64,000 nt of DNA from Phyto melanocephala (Eukaryota; Arthropoda; Insecta; Diptera; Rhinophoridae): the NCBI GenBank assembly GCA_941918925.1, contig OW799234.1, forward strand, positions 74,978,543-75,042,542, read 5' to 3'. Below, piece by piece: positions 11,503 through 22,868 of the stretch. Each line of letters begins with the position of its first letter. Positions within the stretch are counted from its first letter, which is position 1. A program made the translations under genes and the position numbers. The notes beneath the pieces are model-generated. The model was not told where the DNA came from and searched no databases. It saw only the letters and a program-made list of their open reading frames with translations.

Positions 11503-13765
11503 ACAAGTAAAATTGCTATATTCGGTAATGCCGAATGTGACGATATCCTACACTATTACGTAGCTTAGGCTGGTTTTCGGACTTCAAGCTAAACGAAATT
11601 TTCATTATTATTTCCGACAACATTTTTGATTCCAGATTATTACATAGTTAAATGTGTTCTTTTATTTGATACCAACATTGCTGTGGTTAAAAAATTTTAC
11701 GCCATTTTTTTTAGACGCCATCTTGCATTTGACACTTTCTTAATAGTTTAGTATAATCTGCTGGTCATGCCCTATTATTTAATACCAATATAGTTAGAGT
11801 TAAAGAGGACAAAGTCATACCTACTATATTTGACTTATATTTCCTTTGGAGGAGGTAGGCTGTCGGGAGGTGGCGCTGTGGAGGAGCTATTTTAGTGACA
11901 GGAGGGCTTGCGTAGTAGGTGCCAGCGAGGTAAAAATCTCAAAAATCTTCTGGAAAAATTTAAACATAAAAAGTGGTTTTATTGTATTTTTCCATCGTAT
12001 CTTTCAAGTTTCTTTCATCAGAACTTAAAAATTTTGACATGAAAAAATTGGTTATTTTTCAGGTTCTTAAGCTACATGAAATTTTTATTTATATAAAAGG
12101 GCGAGCCACAGGGACAAAAATCTTAAAAATCTTGTGGTAATTTAATTTAGGAATGCCATCTTGGATTTTAACTTTTTTATGTCTACCACCAAATATTAAT
12201 TCAAAAACCCTTAAAGCATATTTATTCTAAGTCCTTGTTATATTTTAGGACCATCTTAAAACTGAAATCCGTCCGTCTGTATATAAATCAAGGGAGTGTA
12301 TTTTGAAATAATAGATATGACGCATATATAAATTTATGGACCACCATTTAGTAGTAGCGGCCATTATAAATTTTTAAAAATGCATTTATTTCAAACAGGC
12401 TCAAGGTCAAGTCAAGTCAAGTCGCTACAATTTCTTTATTTTCTAAAAAAAAATATTTTATTCAGTACTAGCTGACCCGGCGAACTTCGTACCGCCCTAT
12501 AATCAAGAAATATTTGTTAACTTCTTATCTGAATTAATTTAATTTTTTTATTAAGTATTGCTGTTGGTATATTAATAAATCAAAATTATTCGCGACCTAA
12601 GTTTGTACGTCTAATTGCTGGCATTGTTAGAAACAAAAATTCAACTGAAAAAAAAACTATAGTTCCTGTTCTTTTGTTAAAGTATCAAAATGGTATATCA
12701 AAAGTTTCCAACACTATATTAATTTGACTAACCAATGTGAAAAGTACACTAAGAAATGGTAAATGAATTATGTAGGTATTTTGTTATTATAACTCCAACC
12801 ACAGACCAACTCCGACGGATATATTTGCAAAGAGCATGTAAACTACGTTTCTTTGTTTTTTTATGTCAACTACGTGAATATTACTGCTAGTGACACATTA
12901 TTATTATTTTCTTACATAAGAGCCTTCTCCTAATAATAACAAATACAACAAAAAAAGAGTTAGTGAAATCGGTCCAGCCATTCATGCGTGATGCCGTGAC
13001 CAAGGGAAAAGGGGATTCATTTTTATATATATAGATTTGCAGAATTTATTTTTTTCCTGTTGTTTGAAATAAATACATTTACATATTATAAGGTCGGAAA
13101 GAACATAATAAATATTTTTTATAATGCTTTATATTGCGCTAGTCAAAGCCTTTCTTTTGGTATCTTTATTAAGTTTCTCTGTCGTATTGAAAGTAATCGG
13201 TTTTAGTTTGAAAAGTTTTAGAAAAAACACCAAAGTTTCAAACCAATTTGTAAGTTTTTTCCACATATAACATTGCTTATATTTTTGTGTCTTAAGCGTG
13301 TCCAAAGATTATTTGGGAGCTTAAAAATTTGATATAGACTTTTCTAAATAATTTTTGCCCATAACTTTGCCGATTTATAACCGACTAATTCAATTTTTTT
13401 TAGAAAACCCAAGAGGCATATTATGTCCACCAATAGTTATAAACATATTCTTGCAAATCCTAGGCCTTAATAATTTTTATTTTTATGTGGGGATTTTTAG
13501 TGGGCTTCTTGTTTATTTGTTCCGATTTCAGAATGGGGAGATTGTGCGGTCTTTTGACAGCAATTTAGGCCGGATATATCCATTTACAAATGCGTATCAT
13601 GTGCTGGCTGAATTCAACCAACATACGGAAAGATGGACAGACAAATGTTGCTTAATCGCTTCCAAAAAAATATTGAGTTTATTGGGTAGGAAATTAATAT
13701 ATTGTAGAAATTACAAATGTAAACACTAAGCTATACCCTTAACACACAGGTGTAGGGTATAAAAA
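11503..13765 (+). mobile_element. TATACCC repeat, divergent copy M2
   Basis: It starts ACAAGTAAAATTGCTATATT with the ATTCGG..CCGAAT hairpin and ends with the stem TATACCCTT..AGGGTATA at about 13727-13759. A short GATGGACAGACA lies at about 13630. The interior is unlike M1 and is interrupted by a Helitron at 12468-13035. A 124-codon open frame at 13355-13729 has no recognisable domain and is probably chance. Confidence 0.65.
12468..13035 (-). mobile_element. Helitron copy H1, non-autonomous
   Basis: Read on the minus strand it begins A|TCTATATATATAAAAA and ends CCGGGTCAGCTAG|T. These are the TC start, CTAG end and A-T insertion site expected of Helitrons, with a GGCG..CGCC hairpin about 10 bases before CTAG. 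There is no coding sequence. The end CTAGCTGACCCGGCGAACTTCG is a subfamily different from H4-H6. Confidence 0.75.
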
Positions 13766-14249
13766 GCGTAGGTTTAAGATGAATATTATTATTTTGCACT
13801 GTATTTAAGGAAAAAGGAAGGCAAGAAAACAAAAAATTTATTTATGAATTTTTTTTATGCATTTAAACATTGTTTTCTTTAACAGGTATTGGAACTCAAC
13901 AAAAAAATTCCTGTAGGTAGTTAACATTTTGAATTTTTTTTTAAGAAAAAAGCAAAAAAAAAGAAGATTTTAAAACAAGTAGTAGACATATTTTTTCCAA
14001 CGAAAAAGCCGTTCAAAATATTCAAATTAATAGAGATTTTTTTAGGTAAATAATTTTTATTTAACCAAAAACTTACCACAAAGTTTTTTTATGTGAGCTA
14101 AATTCGAATATTTTTTTTGCGATTTCCTTTTTCTTAATATTAAAATAATATTTCTAACAAATTAGAAAATGTTTAAGAATTTTTTCTTTATTGTTGGTTC
14201 CACTACCCACATGTTTGTGCATATTACAGCTATGTCAATCTTCCTGAAG

Positions 14250-14830
14250 TCATGAAACATTGCTCGTATTATTCCAAAGACAGGTGCTGCCACATGTCTT
14301 AATGATTATCGCCAATCAGCATTTTATCTCTTCTAGCCAAAATTTTTGACTCCCTTACCAGTTAAATTATGACATATTAGGAAATTTATTCTCTTATACA
14401 TCTGCTCTAGTATGGGTGTTTTGAAGTCCATAGCTGTACTTCTGCAGCTTTACAAGTTATGAATGACATTCGACCAGAATATGATGTTGGTAATTTGATT
14501 CTTATGTGCTTTTAAGATTTTTCTATGTTTTAAACTTAAAAACTATTAGTGATCACTTCAGAAAAATTGGCTTTTGGGACGATATAAAAGGAAACATTCA
14601 TAAAAAAAATTTTTGTTGGTGATAGTGTCAGGCCTAAGTAGGATTATCTCTGGTAATCCCCGAGGATCAGTTCTTGGCCCCCTTACGCTCAGCATGTTCT
14701 TTAATGATATTTTTAGTGCTGTACATTTTGCAAAAATACAAGCGTATGCTGACAACACTCAGTTGTATATATTTATTTATTTATTTGATAGCCTGCATAA
14801 CGTATGCGGAATGAAATTGCAACAAAATAT
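14250..14830 (+). pseudogene. LINE reverse transcriptase remnant
   Basis: Fragments of a Jockey-like RT run in order. They are ARIIPKTGAATCLNDYR (usual partner of YRPIS) near 14255, then interrupted fingers, then an open stretch from 14613 with VSGLSRIISG, PRGSVLGPL and HFAKIQAYADNTQLY. The catalytic YADD is changed to YADN, and several stops lie upstream. The element is dead. A mariner remnant of opposite orientation abuts it. The clade call rests on motifs only. Confidence 0.75.
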
Positions 14831-14904
14831 AATATGTTACAGCTTTTTTAAAACTAACGTTAATTTTATTTCACTTAAAAAAAAAAATAATACACAATAT
14901 TAGT

Positions 14905-15510
14905 TTAATGCAAAAAAAAATTTGGTCCCATCCGATCCGCTTTGCGGCAGTTTTGGGGAATTTTTTCTATAGCTGTTGAAAATATCGATGTTGACATTTT
15001 GAGAAGTTCCTTTTTAATTTTATCGATTAGATTTTTTACATTTTTCGGTCTAGACCCACCAGCATAAACTCTTCGCTTTAAATTAGTCCAAAAATCTTCA
15101 ATTGGACGTAATTGAGGGACATTTGGAGGGTTTTCCTCTTTATGAACATATGGTATATGAAGTGTATCCATAGCTTCTACAGTTTTTCGAGCGTATTGGC
15201 TGGATGCTAAGTCTGGCCAGAAGATCACATTTAGGCCTCGATGCATCTTTTCTATGAAATCCTTCACTTTTGGCAAACAGTGCTCAATATATCGTTCAGA
15301 ATTGACAGCCAAACCAGATTCAAAAAGCATTGGTTCCGACATTCCGTGCGGACTAATTGCAAGCCATAGTAGTACTTTTTTAGGGAACTTTGAATGCTCC
15401 AAATATTTTGTTTTATCATCAGTATGTTTCTTCCTTTCAAAAAGTACTTTCCCTGCCATTCATTTCCATCTAGCGTAAAATATGACTCATCATTAATGAT
15501 GCAAATTATG
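14905..15510 (-). pseudogene. DD37E mariner (ITmD37E-like) transposase remnant
   Basis: A 184-codon open frame (15459 to 14905) covers most of the DDE domain. KVLLWLAISPHGMSEPM is followed by VIFWPDLASSQYA with the second acidic residue, then NPPNVPQLRPIEDFW with the last E. Exactly 37 residues separate that D and E, the signature of the ITmD37E group known from mosquitoes. The first catalytic block, INDESYFTLDGNEW, lies just upstream (about 15460-15500) in another frame, so a frameshift separates it from the open part. The N-terminal DNA-binding half is absent or unrecognisable. No terminal repeats could be placed. It would encode a cut-and-paste transposase if whole; here it is broken. Confidence 0.85.
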
Positions 15511-15540
15511 TTGTTAACAAGATTAATATCTTAAAACAAC

Positions 15541-17291
15541 ACAGGGTTACATATTGTAAAAATTAAAGAAAACTGTTTACGTTTACTAGATATCATTAAT
15601 GAGCTAATATAAAGTACATTAGAAAAAAAGAAAAAGAAAAAGAAGAAGAAAACAACCAAAATACAATAAATAAAAAATTAAGCAGCTAATACACGGCATG
15701 TTTTATACATCTGGCATGTTAAATTGGTATCCATATATAATTATCTCTGTCAATAATTTTATTTTACACTCAACCGCCGCTTACTGCCATTTGAAAAGTC
15801 AATCTGTCGCAAATGATAAAGAACATACATTTTTGTTAAAAGTATTGTGTAGTTTTTAAGGGTCCTACGGAATCAATACAGTCAAATATGTTAGATTTGC
15901 ATACTTAATATTCATCCTGTGTAATTTTTGCTTCAATCGTAAGTAATTTTCTTACGTTATTATTAATAATTTTAAGTAATACAAAATAATAGATAACTTG
16001 TTTTCCTAAATCCTCTTAAGAGCTACAACACCTTTAGTTAAGGGTATCATATTTCTTTCACGATATCATACTTGTTCTTCTTTAAAATGATTACGTGTTT
16101 AAAGGCAAAACTAAAAAAAAAAGACAAAACAGAAATTTATATTCAACACACACATATATATACAGACACTCAAACATATATATTAAAATTGGTTTATACG
16201 CACAACCAATTTAAAGAAAATAATGTGTGCAGCCTACACATACATACATAAGTACGTTAACTTTTTGTGAACATGCATACATTTTTGTCGTGTTTTTCTT
16301 TGAGTCTTTTTTTTCAATTTTCCTTTCGTTAACATCTCTATTATATTATTAGGCTACTTAAAAAAAAGGAAAAAGAAGTTGGCAAATATCAATTTCATTC
16401 TGTTAACAGGAATAAGCTTGTTACATTTTGTGTTTTTGTTGATCATATTTACAAACATTTGTGTGATTACATTTCAATTTAATTCTATACATTTTTGTTC
16501 ATTTCGTACTCGTACACATCAGTTAACTCTAAACAGTTTTAGGTATTAACCTTGAAATTTTTTTTTTTTCAAAAATAAAAGTGATTGAAAGAGAAGTGGA
16601 AAATATGTTTCTCATAATCATGATGACATGTTCGAAATGTATTTCGTACAATAGTGTGTCCCAAAAGAAAAAAACTTTTCCGCAAAATTAAAAAAAAAAT
16701 CTTTAAAATACTTTACCCTTAAAGCGTTTACATTTTGCTTGAGTAGCTATAAGGTAAAATTTAATTTTGAGGACCCCTAATTTGTATGCTTATATGTTTG
16801 CAGTAAGAAATTGTTTGTCATATTTTGTTATAGAGGTGCCCTATGAGTCTGAATTCTACCAATTAAGGGATCATAGTATTTTTCATGATGTAGGTAATTT
16901 TGCTTTTTATTTTTAATAAATAAATACAGAAAGCCGACATAACAATGAAACTTTCTGAAGTTTATATAATTTAAATTTACTCGTATCGTTTTTGAATAAA
17001 TACTGAGCAAATTATCTGTCTAAGTCGATTATCTGTTGAACATTTTTAAGTGTCACAATTATAAATTTAATGATTTTTTTTATCTAAACTCGATATACAT
17101 ATGTTTGAAAGACTAATTTTTTTTTTTTTAAATCTTGACAATATGATACTCTTACATTTAAATAAAAATCTGATTTATTAAATTTTATAAAATACATTTA
17201 AACAAATTAGAAACAGAAACTATTTTGATCTTAATAAAATCAACTGCGTAAACAAAACAAACCCGAAAGCTATAACTAAGTTTAAAACAGA
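15541..17291. other. AT-rich spacer, nothing recognised
   Basis: Low-complexity stretches occur here, with an A/G-rich run near 15625-15655 and CA/TA microsatellites near 16145-16260. No coding frame or repeat end could be supported. Confidence 0.5.
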
Positions 17292-17498
17292 GAAGTACTT
17301 AAGGCCACCATATTTGGCAGTGCCAAATTTTCTATACCCGCTGTGTAGTAATTTTTATACCAAAAAAAAAAAACTTACTCATCACCATGAAATAATCTCT
17401 TAATACCAAAAAATGTTTTTATTTTTTTGCTCAAGTTAAATTTTTCTTTAAATTATTTTCACATATTTGGTGTCAAAGCAAATAAAAAAATAAAAAAA

Positions 17499-18324
17499 TC
17501 TATATGTATTTATAAATATAAAAATCAATGTGTGTTTGTATGTTTGTATGTTTGTTTGTGCTTTATAGACGGTTAAACGGCTGGACCAATTTCCTTGAAA
17601 TTTTCACAGAATCTTTCTGTATGTCTGGAAGGAACTATAGGCTATACTTTGGTTTGAAATTGTAAGTGGGCGGGGTGCCATGCTCTATTAAAGAATAAGT
17701 ATTAAATATTATATATCACGAAAGTTAATGCAGCTAGAGTCTTCAAATTAAGTACGGTAAACTTTGACATCCACACGAACATTTGGGTAAAAAATTGGCG
17801 GACTTTCAATAGTAGGCGTGGCCACATGAATTAAATACTAAATTTCGTATATTTGGAAAACGATATCGATTAGAGTACTAAAATTTTGCAAGAGCAACTT
17901 TGACACCCAAATAAACATTTCTAAAAATAATGGGTACATTAGAAATAGTGGGCGTGGCAGCTCTCATAGCAATTTAATACTAAAATTCTTATATTCGGGA
18001 AGCGATAACAGTTAGAGTACCCAAATTTTGCAAGAGACACTTTGACGTCTATATGATTATTTGAATAAGAAATGGTTGATTTAGTAATGGTGGGAGTAGC
18101 ACCTGTCATATGAATTAAATACAAAAATCGTATATCTGGGAAGCGATAATAGTTAGAGTACCCACATTTTGCAAGAGACACTTTGACGTCTATATGATTA
18201 TTTGAATAAGAAATGGTTGATTTAGTAATAGTAGGCGTGGCACTTGCAAAATAAATATATTTGGAACTATAAAATTTTTATTTGATTACGATGGGGATGG
18301 CGAAGCACACCGAGTATTAGCTAG
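17499..18324 (+). mobile_element. Helitron copy H2 with a four-unit array
   Basis: It starts A|TCTATATGTATTTATAAATA and ends GTATTAGCTAG|T, the canonical Helitron termini in an A-T target. The interior holds about four tandem units of roughly 134-143 bp, each with a TRGGCGTGGC-type box near 17812, 17946, 18089 and 18232. The last two units are nearly identical. No helicase sequence is present. Another copy (H3) begins directly at its 3' end. Confidence 0.8.
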
Positions 18325-18325
18325 T

Positions 18326-18950
18326 GTATTTATAAAAGTGAAACTCTGTCTGTCTGTGTGTGTGTGTTAGCTATAGACCCCGAAGCCGTAAAGCCGATCG
18401 AACTCAAACCTTGGCAAGTTGTTGTGCACATTCCAGGGTTTGTTTGTGGGTGATAAAAAGTGGGCGGGGGTACGCCCATCTACATATACATTATAATGAA
18501 ATACGCCCATACAAAATAAAAATTAATTTATCATCTACTTGCACTTAACCGATTTATCGGAATCTATGCACACATATTGAACTCTAATGATTAAACAATT
18601 TCGTGATTAGAAAAGTGGGGAGTGCCACGCCTATAAAAAATAAGCTATCATTTTTAGCTACTTGCACTTAACTGATTTTTCTGAAACTGTGCACACATAT
18701 TGAACTGTCATGAATTTACAGTTTCGAGATTAGAAAAGTGGGTAGTACTACACCCATAAAAAAATATAATTTTTAGCTTCTTGCACTTGACCAATTTCTC
18801 TGAAACTTTGCACACATTTTAAGCTGTCATGACTATATAATTTCTTAAGTGGGCAGTGAACAGCACACAATCCCCCCCCCCCCCCCTTTCAAAATAAGTT
18901 ATTATTTTCAGCTATTTTTATGCATTCCAATGGTTTCCACCGATTTGTTT
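18326..18950 (+). mobile_element. Helitron copy H3, truncated
   Basis: It abuts the CTAG of H2 and starts with ATTTATAAAAGTGAAACTCTG and a (TG)n run, lacking the TC start. About four units of the roughly 120-bp array follow, each with a GTGGG..GCC box and CACACATATTGAACTG. Then comes a run of about 15 C. It ends with TTTTCAGCTATTTTTATG and CATTCCAATGGTTTCCACCG, which match the start of the helicase remnant in H4. The 3' end is lost. Confidence 0.75.
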
Positions 18951-19720
18951 ACGTCACCTTCATTTTTCGTTATTACTATAATCTGAACCAAATAAGATAT
19001 CAGAGTCCTTATATAAATCTGTCAGATTTATAACATTTTGAATTTTATTAATAGAGGTGAGCGTTTAAGTAGGAGGGTCAAAGTAATTTCTGATAATGCT
19101 TTGTACTTATATATTAAAACACAGTGGCCATTATTCTTCCAAATATTTATCTATAGAGAATCATATGAATATAAGGGAAAGTGTTATATACGAAGTAAGC
19201 GTTTATGTGGCCGTTAAGTGTGCCTGTCACATTAATTTTTCTTCAGAGTTGTACGATTAATTCGATCGGTTTTATGACGTTTTTAATTTTGAGAAATCAT
19301 TTATAGAAATATGCATGTTAAATATTCTTGCTTTTTATGTTCGAGGTCTATCGTGCTTTTTACAGACGGACGGACACACTTAGGAAATATACCATTTTTG
19401 TGGTTTAAACTAAATATTTCTTTGTGATACAAATGGAATGACAAAATAAATATACACCCACACCATTTTTGTGGTGGTGGGTATTAAATATAAGCTTTAT
19501 TTTAACTACCGATCTATTTAGAAGATCTTAGTATTTAGCTGGAGAAAAATAATCGCAGATTATTTTTTCGTAAGCCTTTTGTTTGATTGTGTTTGGGCAG
19601 CTTTTTCTCTGAGATTTCCTTAAACTCTTTATTGTCAGCCGATTTCAAAACTTAATTGAATGTTTATACTGCATTACTTGGCTTTATTTTAATTTCTGAT
19701 CGTCTATATAGCAAAAGTTA

Positions 19721-19927
19721 GGGTGCCCCGATGGACTAGTCAGCAGTGTGCTGTTATGCTAGCTTTGGGGTTGCGGGTTAGATTCCCGCCGGAGACTCTG
19801 GAATTGTCTGCTTATTTTCTATTCTATTCTTACTTTTTTATTCAGGTATCACAAAGCGATCAATATAATGGACCCAAGTGAGCTGTACAACAGCTGCCTG
19901 TTCTACCTAACCTAACCTAACCTAACC
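19721..19927 (+). mobile_element. tRNA-derived SINE with CCTAA tail
   Basis: A 207-bp insert is flanked by perfect 14-bp direct repeats TATAGCAAAAGTTA (19707-19720 and 19928-19941). Its head carries a pol III A box (TGGACTAGTCAG, 19732-19743, one mismatch) and a B box (GGTTAGATTCC, 19776-19786, one mismatch to GGTTCGANTCC). The spacing is tRNA-like. A non-tRNA body follows and the 3' end is about five CCTAA units. Perfect target duplications suggest a fairly recent insertion by LINE machinery. Confidence 0.92.
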
Positions 19928-20422
19928 TATAGCAAAAGTTATCATTGTCCGTTTTGTATGTAAACCAGAATTTAAGTTAGGATTTTCTAGGATTCTCTTA
20001 AATATTATTCCATTCTTTAGCAATATCTTCAAACTAAAAAAAAATTTTCATAAAACAAACTTGTGGGCTTAACGCCTAAAGAAGACATGCAGCTCTTTCC
20101 GTCAACTTGCCAGATAGTTATCATCAGGGTCCTAGTCAGTAGATACTAAAATCAAAATATTTTTATAATATTTTTCCCTGATACTTTAAGCATTTATTTT
20201 AAAATTTTTACTATGGTTCCCTACTTCTAATTCCATCGAATTGTAACATAAATAGTTATTTCAAAGTACACAGGGTATTAAGCTTTTGTTTTTTTATTTT
20301 TTCCCAAACAAAAGTTGTGCGACTTTCCGAGATTTTCGCAATCTAAGAACCCTGACTGTTTGCAAATAAATAATCTCATTTAAGTAACAGCAACAAAATA
20401 CATACACAAAAACTTTTATATA

Positions 20423-21341
20423 AAGGGTGTTTTTTTAAGCCCGATAGAACTTGAAATTGTAAAAAATAACACAAAAAATTAAATTGTAATCAAAATTTTT
20501 TTTTATTCGAAAGATCAATACGTGACATTAACATTTGAAAATGATTTCGGGCATATGGGCACCGCGGCTGTTCTTGACGAAGCGCATTCTGGACATCCAA
20601 TTTTATCGCAAAATTGTGTTCAGCGATGAGGCGCATTTTGGCTTAACGGGTTTGTTAATAAGCAAAATTGCCGCATATGGAGCGAGACCAATCCACAAGA
20701 GACCCTACAGACTTCATAACATCCAGAAAAATGCACCGTTTGGTGCGGTTTTCACGCTGGTGGCATCATCGGACCTTATTTCTTCAAAAATGAGGCCGGA
20801 GCTCGCGTTACGGTCAATGGAGATCGTTACCGCACCATGATCAATGATTTTTTGTTTGAAAATATGGATGACATTGATCCGGAGGAGATGTGGTTTCAAC
20901 AGGATGGCGCTACGTGCCATACGGCGAACGCAACCATCGACTTATTGAAATCAAAATTTGGCGATAAGTTGATTTCGAGAAATGGACCTGTCAATTGGCC
21001 TCCAAGGTCGTGCGATTTGACACCTCTCGATTATTTCCTGTGGGGCTACGTGAAGTCACTGGTTTATGCTGATAAACCAGCAACAATTGACGCCTTGGAG
21101 GCCAGCATTGTTCGTGTTATTCGTGACATACGGCCAGCAGTGCTCGAAAAAGTGGCCCAAAATTGGACGTCCAGAATGCGCTTCGTCAAGAACAGCCGCG
21201 GTGCCCATATGCCCGAAATCATTTTCAAATGTTAATGTCACGTATTGATCTTTCGAATAAAAAAAAATTTTTGATTACAATTTAATTTTTTGTGTTATTT
21301 TTTACAATTTCAAGTTCTATCGGGCTTAAAAAAACACCCTT
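20423..21341 (+). mobile_element. Fold-back mariner with about 182-bp inverted ends
   Basis: The ends AAGGGTGTTTTTTTAAGCCC are flanked by TA (20421-20422 and 21342-21343). The left 182 bp are an inverted copy of the right 182 bp. They include not only the terminal repeat but the last codons of the transposase gene (ending at the TCTGGAC(A/G)TCCAATTTT junction near 20604 and 21160). So the 5' half of a mariner has been replaced by a second, inverted 3' end. Flanking TA on both sides implies that this rearranged form itself transposed. Confidence 0.9.
20597..21235 (+). pseudogene. DD41D mariner transposase, C-terminal part
   Basis: The frame begins at FYRKIVFSDEAHF with the first catalytic D. 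After a one-base shift near 20655 it continues FVNKQNCRIW, meets a stop at 20716-20718, then reads on as CTVWCGF, IIGPYFFKNEAGARVTVNGD. From 20837 it is open to the natural stop: MINDFLF, EEMWFQQDGATCHTA (second D), RSCDLTPLDYFLWGY (third D), ending HMPEIIFKC. Forty-one residues lie between the second and third D, the spacing of the rosa/DD41D mariners. All three catalytic residues survive, but the N-terminal DNA-binding half is missing and the frame is broken, so it cannot make enzyme. Confidence 0.88.
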
Positions 21342-21744
21342 TACAATAAACGTTTCTTTATAAATACTATGTTCGTAGGCCGTACAATGGCACGTAGATT
21401 TTTTAAACAGCAAATAGTATTTATTTCTATTAACAACTGCAAATGCGAAATAACGTTTTAAAAGAAATAAAGTGTGAGGGCGGACATTTTACGAAATACA
21501 CTTGTATACATAACGACTTAAGTATGTATGTTCGCCGATAAAGTTTGATTACTGTCAAGTCAAAAGTATGTTCTTTTATAACGAATTCATTTAACGTTAA
21601 TGTACACAATCAAAATTATAGAGAAAATATGGATCGTGTTGTCATTCTGAAACTTGAAAATAATTGAAAATTGAATTAAATTGAAAATTGAAACATTTTA
21701 AGCAATTATGACATTATGAAATTATGACATTACTATCGATACTA

Positions 21745-21870
21745 AAGGATGGTTAAATTTTAAGAGCCGATGTTGAATGTGATCCACACCTAAGCGTCAA
21801 GTTTTATTTTCTGCATTTTTGACTTTCTTTGTTCTTTAGTGATTTTAATGCAACCAATACAATACCTTTA
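21745..21870. mobile_element. Mariner MITE fragment (617-bp family)
   Basis: The end AAGGATGGTTAAATTTTAAG preceded by TA, and GAGCCGATGTTGAATGTGA, match the left end of the 617-bp family. It stops after about 120 bp, close to the TTA-flanked MITE that follows. The other end was not found. Confidence 0.75.
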
Positions 21871-21878
21871 CTGAGTTA

Positions 21879-22338
21879 TAGGACCCATACACAACACCAT
21901 AATAATTGTGCCAGCTGATTGACCATGTATGAGGTTGTGGTGTGATTGTACCAGCTGATGGTGCTTTATCAAAAATAGTTTGATATTTTTTCGATTGTAC
22001 CAGCATGATTTAGTCGTGTGTGGCAAAATTAGCTCATAAAAGTTAAATCGTCAAGGCATAAACATCAAAAGAATACAACATTTGAAATATAAATGCCAAT
22101 TCATAGCCATTTCTTCATCCAAACACGTTTTTTTTTTTTGCTCCTAATTCGTTTTCGTTTTAGGATCATAGTAATAATAAGTGCAGCACAAATTTTTTCG
22201 TTATTCATTACAAACTTTTCCACACAATTTTTGGGTAAAAAATTAATTTTGTACCACCATGCTGGTGTAGTATGTGCTTAAAGCTTAATTGCACAAACAC
22301 TTGATTGCACAATTTTATGGTGTTGTGTATGGGCCCTA
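21879..22338. mobile_element. TTA-flanked MITE (PIF/Harbinger-like)
   Basis: Inverted ends of about 30 bp: the left is TAGGACCCATACACAACACC and the right is the complement of TAGGGCCCATACACAACACC. They are flanked by TTA on both sides (21876-21878, 22339-22341). The 3-bp TTA duplication is the habit of PIF/Harbinger elements. The 460-bp interior has no transposase, so it is non-autonomous. The superfamily call is an inference from duplication length. Confidence 0.75.
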
Positions 22339-22341
22339 TTA

Positions 22342-22868
22342 CGTGCCACAACCGACTTTCGTTCTAGACAAAAAAAAACCATCATCTGCTTTAGAGTCAG
22401 CCCTTTCACAGCATCCACACTTAATCTGTGTTTGTCTGTAATTCTCAATAATCTTGCCAATGCTGGAAATTCGCATAGCTTTCACATAAACAACACGTTG
22501 CTAATATCTGAAATAGCAGAGATGTTGAGTCAAAAACGATTACAAGGCACAGTAATGTGTTCCCATATTAAAGAAGCAAAAATAGAACGACTTATGTTAG
22601 AAAAATACAACCTGGCAACATGTCTAGCGATGAAATTTTAGTAAAGTTTTTTTAATACATCCCAGCAAAAAAATTTTGCTCTTGTTAAATGTGAATAATA
22701 TTTTTCATGACTTCTAATTCATAAGTGCAAGAGTTAGCCTTTAATGATGTGCTTCATAATACATGCAAATGCATGCACAATACCTCATGAAACATGGGTA
22801 GCTTTCCATCTACTATGCATGCGTTCTATGCATTTATTATAATGAAGTGAATGTTATTAATATATGTA
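22342..22868. other. Unassigned segment with a short open frame
   Basis: A plus-strand open stretch of about 69 codons (22432-22641) has fairly even amino-acid composition (ILNNLANAGNSHSF..ERLMLEKYNLATCL). It has no family I recognise and no credible start context. The rest is AT-rich. It may be the interior of the mariner or of another element split by the MITE. Confidence 0.3.

Larger units (their letters stand above)
17292..19489 (+). mobile_element. TATACCC repeat copy M3 with nested Helitrons
   Basis: The left end AAGTACTTAAGGCCACCATA carries the hairpin TTTGGCAGTGCCAAA and CTATACCCG. The right end is TACACCCACACC..GGTGGTGGGTA preceded by GATACAAATGGAATGACAAA. The copy is old. Its left portion is separated from its right portion by Helitrons H2 and H3. 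A remnant of the GACGGACGGACA run lies at about 19364. Confidence 0.7.

Noticed and set aside
13355..13729. 124-codon open frame in TATACCC copy M2
   Set aside because: No domain is recognisable, and it sits within a non-coding repeat and ends near its terminal hairpin.
17939..18181. 80-codon minus-strand open frame with internal repetition
   Set aside because: It is produced by the tandem array of Helitron H2; the repetition mirrors DNA units, not protein design.
19721..19795. A tRNA gene
   Set aside because: A and B boxes are present but the cloverleaf is poor, and the unit has a SINE body, tail and target duplications.
19900..19927. Interstitial telomere array
   Set aside because: Only about five CCTAA units, positioned as the 3' tail of a SINE bounded by a target duplication.
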